Source of the DNA: Maylandia zebra
Lineage: Eukaryota; Chordata; Actinopteri; Cichliformes; Cichlidae
DNA length: 64,000 nt
Assembly: GCF_041146795.1 (NCBI RefSeq)
Contig: NC_135178.1
Coordinates: 1,900,344-1,964,343 of the forward strand
Direction of reading: 5' to 3'
Shown here: one piece after another, positions 34,745 to 45,700 of the stretch
Numbering within the stretch: the first letter of the stretch is position 1
How the letters are laid out: each line of letters opens with the position of its first letter
The notes under the pieces: model-generated
Seen by the model: only the letters and a program-made list of their open reading frames with translations
What the model was told of the DNA's origin: nothing
Database searches by the model: none
Made by a program: the position numbers and the translations under genes

Positions 34745-34905
34745 TGTGTGTATGTTTGAATAGCACAACAGAACATAAAATGTGGGGTCCCTATTTTATC
34801 TGAAATTACAGTATAACTATATTTACCTACTAATACTAAGGTATTTACATTAAAAGAAGGGAATAGAGTTATTTTACCTTATCTAACATCCAGGTGTTTA
34901 ACAGG
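34745..34905 (-). repeat. Unclassified dispersed repeat, copy A (inverted partner at 40,325)
   Basis: The reverse complement shares with 40,325-40,525 a 33-base identical core (containing TACCTTAGTATTAGTAGG), the flanking GTTAGATAAGGT block and the CCCCACATTTT block. Family unknown. Confidence 0.6.
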
Positions 34906-34959
34906 AAAGGAGACACAAATTGTAAGGAGTTACTGAGTAAGTACTGCTTAGGTTTGTGC

Positions 34960-35341
34960 ATATTCTCCTTTGTCCCACAGGCCATCAGACTGTTTAACTC
35001 CTCTCTGGAGGGGAGAGGGAGGGGAAACAGGAGGACAAAGGAGGGGGGAACAACTAAGCTGTAGTGCCTCTTCACCTCACTGTGCAATACTTTTGTTAAC
35101 AGTCAACGGTGCAATAGACCTCAATACTTGAAATGTGCAATTCACTTGTATTTTTATTTTTATTCCTATTTATCCCCTTTGTATATTTTATTTATATATG
35201 TCTCTGTATTTATATGTGTGTGTATATATATATAATATTATGTAACTCTGTAACTTCTGTCGGTGCTGTGCTTTTTGGAAACCAAATTTCCCAGAGGAAC
35301 CCACCCGAGGGATTAATAAAGTTTTATCTTATCTTATCTTA
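34960..35341 (+). repeat. LINE 3'UTR and tail with (ATCTT)n
   Basis: GCCATCAGACTGTTTAACTC, then a GC-rich block, CACTGTGCAATAC, and finally ATTAATAAAG with TTATCTTATCTTATC. This is the typical end of a fish CR1/L2-like LINE; coding part absent. Confidence 0.55.
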
Positions 35342-35599
35342 TTCAATTGTCTTTTTATATGAAATATAAAAATGATACATTGATAGTTCTCATTATTATA
35401 TCTGAGCCTGTTTTTATTCACCTTTAATGAAAAACAAAGAACATGAAACACTTCTTAACCGGAAAACGAGCTTTAACTACACAGTGCCAAACAAAACAAT
35501 CCTTTTTCTAGAGTAACTGTAAATGCAGTAATCTTAATTACTGTGTAAGTCATTTTAAGTACTGGGAAGGACACACAGATTATACTGTAAGTAATTTTG

Positions 35600-36110
35600 T
35601 TGATTTATTTTAATTGTCAGTGAGCCCTTCATTTCCGGGCTCAAAGGTAATTGGACAAATTAAATAAATGAAGATAAAATGTTCATTTCCAATCCTTGGT
35701 TGAAAAGCCTTTGCTGGCAGTGACAGCGTGAAGTGTTGAGCTCATGGACATCACCAGATGCTGGTTTCCTCCTTTTTAATGCTCTGCTGGGCCTTTACTG
35801 CAGCGGCCTTCAGCTGCTGTTTGTTTGTGGGCCTTTCTTCCAAAGGTCAGTCTCAATGCTCAGCTGAGTTAAGATCAGGTGACTGAGCTGCCCACACAAG
35901 AATTTTCCACTTCTCTGCTTTAATAAAGTCCTGGGTTTCTTTGGCTGTGTGTTTTCAGTCATTGTCCATCTGCATTATGAAACTCTGCAGTCTGACTGCA
36001 TTTAGCTGGATGTGAGCAGACAGTCTGTCTCTGAGCACTCGGCTGCTTCTGTCCTGTGTCACATCATCAATAAACACTAGTTTCACGATGACACCAATGT
36101 TCCCTCTAAT
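35600..36110. mobile_element. Degenerate repeat, possibly an old DNA transposon
   Basis: Resembles by eye old mariner/Tc1-like debris (AGATCAGGTGACTGAGCTGC and neighbours), but no frame or terminal repeat can be shown. Confidence 0.25.
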
Positions 36111-36243
36111 GTTTCATGTGTCTGAGCGAACACACAAACTCATTGAGTGGCCCCTTGGACTGTGGTCACGCCAGCATCGAATCCATCCAAGTCACATGGT
36201 TTATTAAAATAATCAAATTACAGCATTTACATGTATGTTAGAC

Positions 36244-36395
36244 TGTGGCGGACCACCAGGTGGCTCCACTCACACCCAAGTTGAAGGGAAGTGCTGGGGT
36301 GGAGATTTTGGCGCTTACTGTATGTGAAGTTCTACAGACAGAGTCAGTTAATAAAGTTGGAGTGAGACATTGAGACCTCTCCTGTCGTTATTACA
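36244..36395 (+). mobile_element. Short LTR of a Ty3/gypsy-like element
   Basis: TGTGGCGG...TTATTACA ends, an AATAAA inside, and immediately downstream TGGTGACCCCCAC (36,407-36,419), which resembles the primer-binding site following LTRs of fish gypsy elements. Only one LTR is found. Confidence 0.55.
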
Positions 36396-36590
36396 TACCT
36401 CCACATTGGTGACCCCCACATTGGTGGCCTGGAAGCATCGGCTGCTGCCGGACTTCCACCTCCGCCGATGGCTGCGTTTGCTGTAGCGCTTAAATTGCCG
36501 GATTTTTGGCTTCACGACCCTCCTTTATGGTTCGTGCACGTAGAAGCTCAGTTTGCTCTTCGTGGAGTTTCAGCCGACGATACTAAATAC

Positions 36591-37912
36591 CAGAGGTGGG
36601 ACCAAGTCATTGTTTTGCAAGTCTCAAGTATTTATCCTCAAGTCACAAGTCAAGTCTCAAGTCACTGGTGTAACAGTCCGAGTAAAGTCACAAGTCTGAA
36701 ACTTTGAATTTCAAGTCCTTTCAAGTCTTTAAAAAAAAAAAAAAAAAGCATGTTGCAGTTATGCTAAATGTAAATGTTAGACCAGCGGTCCCCAACCCCC
36801 GGGCCTCGGACCGGTACCGGTCCGTGAGTCGTTTGGTGCCGGGCCGCGAGAGTTGAGGCTCAGGTGTGAAATGTCTGGTTTTCAGGGTTTTTATCGGTTT
36901 TCAGCGTTATTTTGTTATCGTTTTTATCGTTTACTCTGGTTTCCTGGGTCTTTCACGTGTGTTATGAATAAATCTTCTTTTTTTCGGTACCGGTACTAGT
37001 TTTATTTTGTTGTATTTATCCGCGACACCTTAAAGGCCGGTCCGTGAAAATATTGTCGGGCATAAACCGGTCGTGGCGCAAAAAAGGTTGGAGACCGCTG
37101 TGTTAGACCATGTAATTTTTAAATCTGTGTTTTTCTCAACACATGACAAAATAGTGAACTTAGAAAATATACACAAATTGTAAAATTGCACCTCTTTAAA
37201 ATGCCGCTCAATTAAACCTAGCTCCAAGAATAATTTTCACCGACAGTTCTGAGATAAGCTGCATGTTATTCTTGGATGCGCTTGTAGGACCGGCTTTAAA
37301 ATCGCATGACAAAAATATCATACACATTAAAAAAAAACTGTATCTCCAATGGAGCCTGGACAACATTTGCTAGTTAGATGAAGTCAGCTATCTCATCGTA
37401 GCAAAAGAGAAGCCCCGCCTACTGTTCTTTATGCAACTTCAACTGTCGGACAAAGTTGGAAGTTGTTCCATATCTTTCTGTGATTCTCTTCTTACATGTT
37501 TTGCATGTTGCATTTCGGTTTTTTGTTGACTACTTAATAATTTATGTACCTGAAAAAAATAACTCTTTGCAGCATTTTTGAGCGTTTTTTTTTTCTTTTA
37601 ATAAAAACATCTGGTTAATTTGATTGGCTGTGCTACAGCTCACGCACACATATGTACGGAGTGTGGTTTGAATAAATGAATGAATGAATTGAATTAATGG
37701 TGCACACTTTCTATATAATATGCGTGTTAACTTTTATATTTGGGTGAAATATCAAGTCTCTTCAAGTAAACCGGTTCAAGTCCAATTCAAGTCCCAGGTC
37801 ATTGGTGTAAAAGTCCAAGTCAAGTCACAAGTCTTAGAACATCTAAAGTCATAAAATTAATGACTCGAGTCTGACTCGAGTCCAAGTCATGTGACTTGAA
37901 TCTACACCTCTG
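36591..37912. mobile_element. hAT-type non-autonomous element inserted in the gag remnant
   Basis: Ends CAGAGGTGGGACCAAGTCA and its complement (TGACTTGAATCTACACCTCTG, last 19 bases). Both sides carry an exact 8-bp duplication, CTAAATAC, at 36,583-36,590 and 37,913-37,920. The interior is dominated by repeated CAAGTC motifs near both ends. No transposase. Confidence 0.9.
36783..37100. mobile_element. Second hAT-type MITE nested inside 36,591-37,912
   Basis: Ends CAGCGGTCCCCAACC and GGTTGGAGACCGCTG. Exact 8-bp duplication TGTTAGAC at 36,775-36,782 and 37,101-37,108. 318 bp, noncoding. Confidence 0.92.
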
Positions 37913-38409
37913 CTAAATACCACCATGTGGTGGCCTCACTTGACCCGCTGTCAACCCGCTGCGTGATGACTCTCCTCCGGGACCCCCCAGCCCAGGCAAG
38001 TACACGGCCCTCAAGGCGCTGCTGCGGCGTTACTCCCTCTCTGATGCTGAGCGGGCCGAGAAACTCCTTTCCCTCGCGGGCCTGGGCGACGGCACCGCTC
38101 TCGAGCTCATGGAGAGCATGCTGTCCTTACTGGCCACGGATGACGGAGGATTCCTCTTCACCTACCTCTTTCTCCGACAGCTGCCGGCTCCAGTGCGCGC
38201 TGGCCTTACCAACTCCCCGCTATTGGCCACGAAGGATTACCGCTCCCTTGCGGAAGAGGCGGATCACATCCTCCTGGCTACCAGGAGTTTCGGCGTCCAG
38301 GCGATTGTCCCGGACTTATTGGTGGGTAACTGGTGCGTAGAGAACAGTCCAACCCTGCCAGGAAATATGTGCTGGGGAAGGAATGGTATTAAGACACTTT
38401 TTATACTTT

Positions 38410-39960
38410 TTATAGGTAACGAACAATTTCAGAAAAAGAACTGAGGGGCGTACAGGAAAAAGTTGAGTCCAAGTTGTGTAAATGGACATGGTTGCTACCC
38501 CAGCTGTCATATAGGGGTAGGGCTCTGATTGCCAATAATCTGGTTGCCTCGTCCCTGTGGCACAAGCTTGTGGGGTTGGCTCCACCTGCTGGGCTGTTCA
38601 GCGTCTCATTGTGGATTTTTTCTGGTCCGGGCAGCATTGGCTTAAGGCATCTGTACTGTTTCTTGCCATGTCAGAGGGAGGTCAAGGACTTGTGGATATC
38701 ATGGCCAAGACCACTGCGTTCAGATTACAAACTGCTCAGAAGCTGCTTTATGGAAGTAGTTACTGTTGGCTGCCCTTGGCTCGGCTGCTTCCCCAGAAAG
38801 CTGGATATCCTGGACTGGATAAGCATCTGTTTTTGCTTAAAACAGCAGAGCTTGATATGATGGGTTTAACACCTTTTTATCATTCAGTGTTGGATGCTTG
38901 GAAAACGCTGAAGATTTTCCGTGATCCTGACCCTAGACCTGGCTGGGGATTTTTGAAGAACCATTGTTTCACAATGACTTTTTGTTTGCTGTCATCACCT
39001 ACAATAAGGACCAAGTTCATTCAAGCTGGGATTGTGAAACTGGGTCACCTCGCAAAACTATCGATAGAAAGGATGTGCAACCTTACTAACATCAAGTCCA
39101 CCAGAATCTTAAAGAGGATCCTGGAAGACGTTTGGGAGTCCTTACCTGTGTCACTGAAACTATTTGCTGAAAATTGCAATCTAGCTGACCAGTGGCATAA
39201 TGGGTACGAGTACGTATTTCCAGTACTTTCAGCTGCGCCAGCTTTTGATGGATGGCATGAGGAGAATGGACTGGTGTCGGGTGTTCTCAGTTCATGTGGG
39301 AAGAAGCACCTGTATCAGAGTTGTGCCAAGGTGCTGAACTTGTGCTCGGGGGGTCAGGGAGTCGAGGTGGACACAGGTTTTTGGTTCAGACCTTGCCCCG
39401 AAGGGCAGATGGAGGGTCCTGTATAAGCCACCTGTTGAGAAACAGGTTGGTGACCTCCAGTGGAGGATTATATATGGATTTATAGCTACGAACAGACACA
39501 CAGCTAGACCCGACTACTAGGGGTGGATGTCTATTTTGTGAACAACAGGAGTCGCTGTCACTTGTTTTTGTCCTGTGTGAGGTTAAAAAGCCTGTTTAGT
39601 TTATTGCAGGAATGGGTGGAAGCCCTGGGTGAGCGTTTTTCTATGGCAGTTTTTGTTTTTAGTCTTAAGTACAGAGCTTTGAAAAAGAAGACTCATGTCT
39701 TAATCAGTTTCCTTCTTGGTATGGCAAAGTTCGCAATTTGGAAAACGAGGAAACATGAAATGCTTGGACAGGGTTGGACTGATGCAGCACTTAGTTTTAA
39801 GGGCTTAGTTGTGTTGTATCGTGTTGTAATCTACAGATGTTTACAGATTTGTGGTGTATTAGAGATGTTTTATGTTCATTGAGGGAGGATGGTGCACTTG
39901 TTTTGCATTTTTAGAGTGATATTATTATTCAGTGTATTTGTTTTGATAACTACACGTGGA
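38410..39960 (+). mobile_element. 3' fragment of a Tx1-type LINE
   Basis: Begins with GNEQFQKKN, then in another frame YRGRALIANNLVASSLWHKL, and from 38,557 an open frame with DFFWSGQHWLKASVLFLAMS, EGGQGLVDIMAKTTAFRLQT and further sequence typical of the C-terminal part of Tx1-like ORF2. Reverse transcriptase and endonuclease are missing and several frameshifts exist. Confidence 0.7.
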
Positions 39961-40324
39961 TCTAAGTGTGTGTGGTTTTTGGGTGGTGTTTTTGTGATGC
40001 TTCCTTTGACTTTGTGAGCGTTTTGTTTGTATTATTGAATTGTGATATGAATAAATGTGTTTGTTAAAGGTCAAACGTCTTTCTTTCTTTCTCAGGATGT
40101 ACCAACCTGTAGAGTTCGCTACTCTAATATTGCAGCAGTTTCTTGGATGCATTTCCTCTGTTTTGGCAGTTTACGGATGGCTTGTTCCACCTGCTCCCTT
40201 GACTGCGTGTTGTCTGTTCACAGTAAAATCTTCCACATGCAAGCACCACACCTCATGATGTGCTGTGCAGGAGACAGGAATAGGACGCAAACGCAGGACT
40301 CACAACACAAAGGGGTGAACTAAA

Positions 40325-40525
40325 GGAGGCAGTAAAACATCTGGACGTTAGATAAGGTTAAACGACTCGATTCCCTTATTTGAAGGTAAATACCTTAGTA
40401 TTAGTAGGTAAATATAGTTATGCTGGAATTACAAATAATTAAAGCGTACTTAGGGCCTTAGTCTCATGCCAAAATAGGAACCCCACATTTTGTTGTGTTT
40501 TGTTGTGCTATTTAAACATATTATA
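40325..40525 (+). repeat. Unclassified dispersed repeat, copy B
   Basis: Inverted partner of 34,745-34,905 with the same order of blocks plus an extra 30 bp or so before the CCCCACATTTT block. Confidence 0.6.
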
Positions 40526-40625
40526 AGGTGTCATGTTTAAAGTATTAGTTCTTTTCAAGTTACTAATCAGGATACCACTTTTGTTGCTTTTCATTAAAAA
40601 AAGCAAAGACCTAAAAACGGAGAGC

Positions 40626-40677
40626 AGTGAATAATGCAATAACTGAATGCTGCCATTCATTTATTGCATTATTCACT
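40626..40677. repeat. Hairpin-forming inverted repeat
   Basis: A 16-bp perfect outer stem (AGTGAATAATGCAATA and complement), a small internal bulge, then a 6-bp inner stem (TGAATG/CATTCA) around a CTGC loop. Confidence 0.85.
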
Positions 40678-41110
40678 CCTGGACGGTGTGAAAGCTGCGC
40701 CACAGCTGAATGCTGACACTGTAAAGGACAGAGTGAGGGAGACAGACACCAACAGATTACCCACGTGGTAGCCTCCGTCTCAGTCCGTGTAATCGCCTAA
40801 TTAATTCTCACTATTAAAACAATAATAGCAAATTTACATTTCATAGTACAGAGTTAATAAAAACATATTGTTCTCTTCTCTCTCTGCTGTCTTCTCCCAG
40901 TGGAGCCCAGCTCATCATATTTATATCAATATTCAAAATGTTCAACCAAAAAAAGGTATAACCCCAGATGTGTGAGGATGCTTTGTTACAGGCAGCACAA
41001 GAGTAAGAAAGAAAAAGTGAATTAAATAAAAGAATAAATAAGTCCAATAATGTGCAAAAGGCCAAAACTAGAAGAATGCGACTGGCCTGCACCGCGTTCG
41101 ATGAACTAGA

Positions 41111-41166
41111 ATGAAATATGATGTCATCAAACGACTAAAAGGATGTTTGATGACATCATATTTCAT
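41111..41166. repeat. Perfect 22-bp inverted repeat with 12-nt loop
   Basis: Arms 41,111-41,132 and 41,145-41,166 are exact complements (ends ATGAAATATG / CATATTTCAT). It lies beyond the presumed end of abca2. Confidence 0.92.
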
Positions 41167-41530
41167 CAAAATATGGATGCATGACAAGGAACATGCAAAC
41201 GCGGTGTAGCTTTCACACAGTCCCAGAGTGAAGACTTTAGAAAAGTCCAAGAAAAGATGACTTGTGTCTTGAAGAAGCTCAAAATATTTGACTCCATTGG
41301 GCACGTGACTCGTTTTTATAATCGGAGCGAGAGGTCCACAGCAGCAGAGCTGCAGATGTGTGGGACGAAGCTCACTGTTGCAACAAACACAAAGCATAAG
41401 AAGAGCCTCTGTTCAGTGTAAGTTACAGTTCAGAAACAGTCGTTTAATCAGACACACGCTTCAACGGCGTTATTAAAGGTTAAGTTCACATATGAATCTG
41501 ATGTTTACATCCCAAAACATACAGTTTAGA

Positions 41531-41536
41531 TTTATT
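41531..41536 (-). terminator. Candidate abca2 poly(A) signal (AATAAA)
   Basis: AATAAA on the minus strand, 1.26 kb downstream of the abca2 stop. It is the first canonical hexamer I see in this direction. It would give a 3'UTR of 41.5-42.8 kb, which contains a C-rich stretch at 42,300-42,350 but no obvious repeat. Confidence 0.3.
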
Positions 41537-42791
41537 TTAAACTATGAATGCTCAAAACTCCAGTGGCTGTAGGTGACATACAGTTGTTAAAGTCCATGAC
41601 AGACTTGCTTTTATCCGTCAAGCTCACAATCTCAGACATGAAAGATGACAGTTACTCTTTTTTAATGATAACATCTGCAACAGGGAAAAAAGCCCACCAG
41701 TACCAGAGTAATAACCAAACCAGGACTGCAGCTAGCTGTGAAAGAAGAAGCAACACAGGAGTTGTTGATGACAGGACAACTCAGTTATCACGAAACATGA
41801 GATCAGTTTAAAGAACATATCAACACGGTCAGTGAGAGAGCCATATTTTTGTAATGTGCTGATTCCAGAAGCCATGAAAAAATTACAAGTTCATCTGCAA
41901 ATCATAAAACATGGAGCGTACCCACGTATTACTGCAAATGTGATCTGAAGGTCCCTGTTAGTGTCACAGTGATAGGAGTGCAGTTGTTGTCAGGAATTCA
42001 AATCCACCGTTCAGGCTGTTACAATGCTGCTCATGTTCACTGCAGGTGGAGTTATTGTTCTTATTATACACAGTGCCCCATTTACAGAGGATCTTCTCAC
42101 CAGAATGCACAACATAATAACATGTTACAATAATATTCATAAAAATAATAAGAATATAAATAAAAATACTAATATGTAAAACAGAAAAGAAAGCGACCAC
42201 GTGTACAGTGTCAGAACAAACCGAGAGGAGGAGGCATCACCATGACAACACCCGTGTACATTCACCTGGTAACATCAAAGAAGGCAAGAAGGCCTCCTGC
42301 TCCCCCACAGGTCCACGCACGCCCCCTTACAGGGTGCACCCCCCCCCACGCAGAAAAAAGAAAGAAAAAGATTTAAACAAACGAACCAACACAGCAGTTT
42401 GTAGCTGCCTTCAAAATAAATCTTACCACAGAAAAACAGGGTGTATTATCATCATCACAGCATGCTCTCAAGGCAGGTCTACAGAGTAACAAGGACCCTT
42501 TGTGATTAGGGGGTGATTCCAGTCAGCTCAGAGACACCAGTGGAATCAAAGACTTGGTTTTTAACATTTCATAAAGGGTTCAAATTCACACACTCAAAGT
42601 ATAATGTTGCCGTCCTAGTGCAGAGTCCATCTGAAGCCTGAAATACTGAACCTCAGGTGCTGTGTTCAGAGAGTTTTGGTCCTCTTCAGGGTCGCGGTGC
42701 CATACTCTCAGGAACGCATAGCTCAGACCAGTGGGATCAGGGGTCCCCCCTCTGCCCTCCCCTCTGCTCTCTGATGTGAAAGTAGCTCATT

Positions 42792-45700
42792 TTAACAGAG
42801 GGTGTCTGTATTGAAAGAGAGCTGCACCTGCCAAACACACACAAATATACACACCAGAAAATCACTACACGTGCTAACACGTAGTGGTGATGTCTTTGTC
42901 AGGGAGCGTGCATAAGAAAATCCAGTGTTTGTTTGAGAACAGTGTGAGAAAGTTCTTGGTTCAGACCTGCAGCTCATCTGCAGAGTCTGCACATGCTACC
43001 TGTTGTTCCACAGTCTGAAGTCTGACAGACTAACCACCTGTTCAGGGTGCAATCCTGTTCTGTTACCTGATGATAGATGGGCTGAGACCCTGTGTGAACA
43101 CTTACATTTATGTAACACTGTCAGCGTTAGATGGTTCGCTCCTTTAGAGGCCACTGCTGCATTGAAAACAGGCTGAATGTGTTTAAATCATTAGCTTTTA
43201 CATGTGTAGAGGAAACCATGCTGGTTAAGCACATTTGTTTACTCTGCTGGTGAAAAGCTACTCCAGTGTTAACTCTTCACTGTTGTCTCCTGAGGTTTGT
43301 GCTGTGGTGATGAGGGTCATTGAGTACCTGTCCTTCTACAGTAGTAGCAGTGTTTCCATTGCTTGCTGCAAGCTACACTGATGCTACAACATCTCGTGGT
43401 AACACTACAGTATGTCCTAGCCCAAGTTCTGGGTGATGTCTCTTCCACACACTATAGCTCTGTTTGTCTCATGTTACTGACCTTCCAGACACAGATGTGG
43501 GGCCTGCTGCACCTTCACCTGTGTACCCCTCCCTCTGAACTTCAATGAACAGAGAAACAGAAAACTCTAGGCAGGATCTGCTCACCCGTTCCTCTTCGAA
43601 GCTAATGAGACCTTCATCATCATCGCTCTCCAGCTCTTCTGGCGCCTCACTGATCAGAGCGTTGAGTTCTGTGTTGGCCGTTCGAGACTTTAGAAGGCTG
43701 AAGATGCGCTGCAGGGGGGACTTTCCACTGCCCAGTGGCGACACATCCTGCTGCTCAAGGTTATCGCTTTGTTTCTTGGCAAAGTTAACAAACACCTGGA
43801 TGGAAAAAGAGATCCTGTACTTTATTTTTTATTTAAGATATTCCTTTTTGAAGTCTTGGATGAAACTGAGTCACTCACATTATCCAGAGTAGTCTGACTG
43901 ACAGAGTAGTCCTCAATACCCAGCACCTCCACCACCTGCTCCATCTTACTAAAGACCTGAGCCAGGGACATGCGCTCAGACTTCAGCTGGTACTGCACCT
44001 TGGTGTGGTGACGCTCCTGCAAATATGATAACACGGTTTACAGTTTACCACATTTTTCAGCTGTGGTATTGTAACTGTGGCCAGTGACTCCAATTATAGG
44101 GATATGGACCAGCTCTTGATCCTGTGGGTATCACCTATTAGGTTAGTAATTAGTAGCTAACTCAAGCTGGTGTTGAGGATACTGGCCTAGCTTTAACTGC
44201 CTACGACCGGATGCCTGCCCTGTTTCACCTGAATGTAGGGCTGCCACAAACGATTATTTTGATAGTCGACTAGTCACTGATTATTTTTGCGATTAGTCGA
44301 CTAATCAAATCCATTGGACGTAAAACGTACAGCTTATTGCACCAGCAGCATCTGCTCTCATATAACTATCATTAGCTTACAGCTTTAAGTGTTTAAGGTC
44401 TGTGCTAACTAAAAATAAAGACAAGATGATAGTTTATTAAATTTTAATGAAATTTGCAGATTGTTTCGGTGAAGTTTAATAAACTCCTTGCTATCTAAAA
44501 TATAACAGGACACCGGAGTAAATTCTCGAGCATCTCACACTTCTGATAATCAGCTGTCTGCTTGACGTTTATTCAGCTGTGTAAAAACTATAACTTTAAT
44601 CTCAGCCAAACCGATTTACTCAGGAACAAATAAAATACTAAAAAAGCCAAACAACAACATTTTGAAGTTATCTAAGTGACTCATATATCATGTTTAACCT
44701 GAGTAGTGAAAGACGCGATTTGCCGGGAGTCCGGTGTTCTCACAGCTCTAGTTAGCCTTGCCCCCGGCTAGCTATCGAGCTAGTGGGTAACAGACGTCTC
44801 CGAAAACGTCGGAGCGCTTTTGAAAATATGTGGTGTCCTGATAAACTGAGCAGATATTTGAGGTTTACACAGCTACATTCTCGCCTGAAAATATGTTAAA
44901 CGTTTATTTTGTGACCCAGAAAGAATAATAAGAGTAACATTAAAACTAACTAGCTGCCGCCATTGTTGGAAACTGAGCAGGGCCGCGCTATGAATTCTGG
45001 GACGCTGCTTCTTCTTCTTCGGGGTTTAACGGCAGCTGGCATCCTTGTACATGCAGTGCTGCCATCTTCTGTTTCAGTCCGTTATTACACTCTTAAATCC
45101 TGCTACTTATTCCTGCGTCTTTTGTGATCTTACAAAGCTTCAAACAACGCGTCGACTATTAAATCAGTCGTCGACGATTTTGATAGTCGACGTAATCGTG
45201 ACTAGTCGACTAATCGTGGCAGCCCTACCTGAATGCTACATGGACTGATTCTTATATAAAGAGTACAGAGTACTCACAGCGCTCTATACAACATGCCACA
45301 TCCACACAAGCACTTTCTTCTATGCTTTAAGTGCTTACTATCTAACATTCACACACATTCATACTCGGATGGATGCATCGGTGAGCAACTTAGGGTTAGT
45401 ATCTTGCTGAAGGCATGCAGACTGGGGCAGCCAGGGACTGAACCACCAACCTTCTGATCATGTACACCCTGAGCTACAGCCAGCCAAAGATGCACCCCAC
45501 TAGAACCTAAAGTTAGGGACAGTCAACAGCTGTACCAGTTGTAGGAGGCTCCTTGCACTTGTTGAATGGACAGGTAAGTACTGAATGTCCACATCGTCAG
45601 ACTTTATGTGCAGAGGTTTTATTACAGTGATATAGCACAGGCAAAGTAGCTTAATGAAACAATACAGATCTTCTAATTAAACCACACAAAACTTTACATT

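Larger units (their letters stand above)
36468..38335 (+). pseudogene. Ty3/gypsy-like gag remnant, split by a transposon insertion
   Basis: The frame opens MAAFAVALKLPDFWLHDPPL with WFVHVEAQFALRG just after, and is interrupted at 36,590. It resumes after 37,920 with gag-like sequence (RYSLSDAERAEKLLSLAGLG, then FLRQLPAPVRAGL). This fits the capsid region of gypsy elements. A frame change is also present in the second part near 38,000. Pol is missing: from about 38,410 a different element begins. Confidence 0.65.
39961..41530. other. Spacer between the transposon cluster and the abca2 3' end
   Basis: No gene seen. Holds the second copy of an unclassified inverted repeat and two strong foldback sequences, listed separately. 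Confidence 0.5.
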
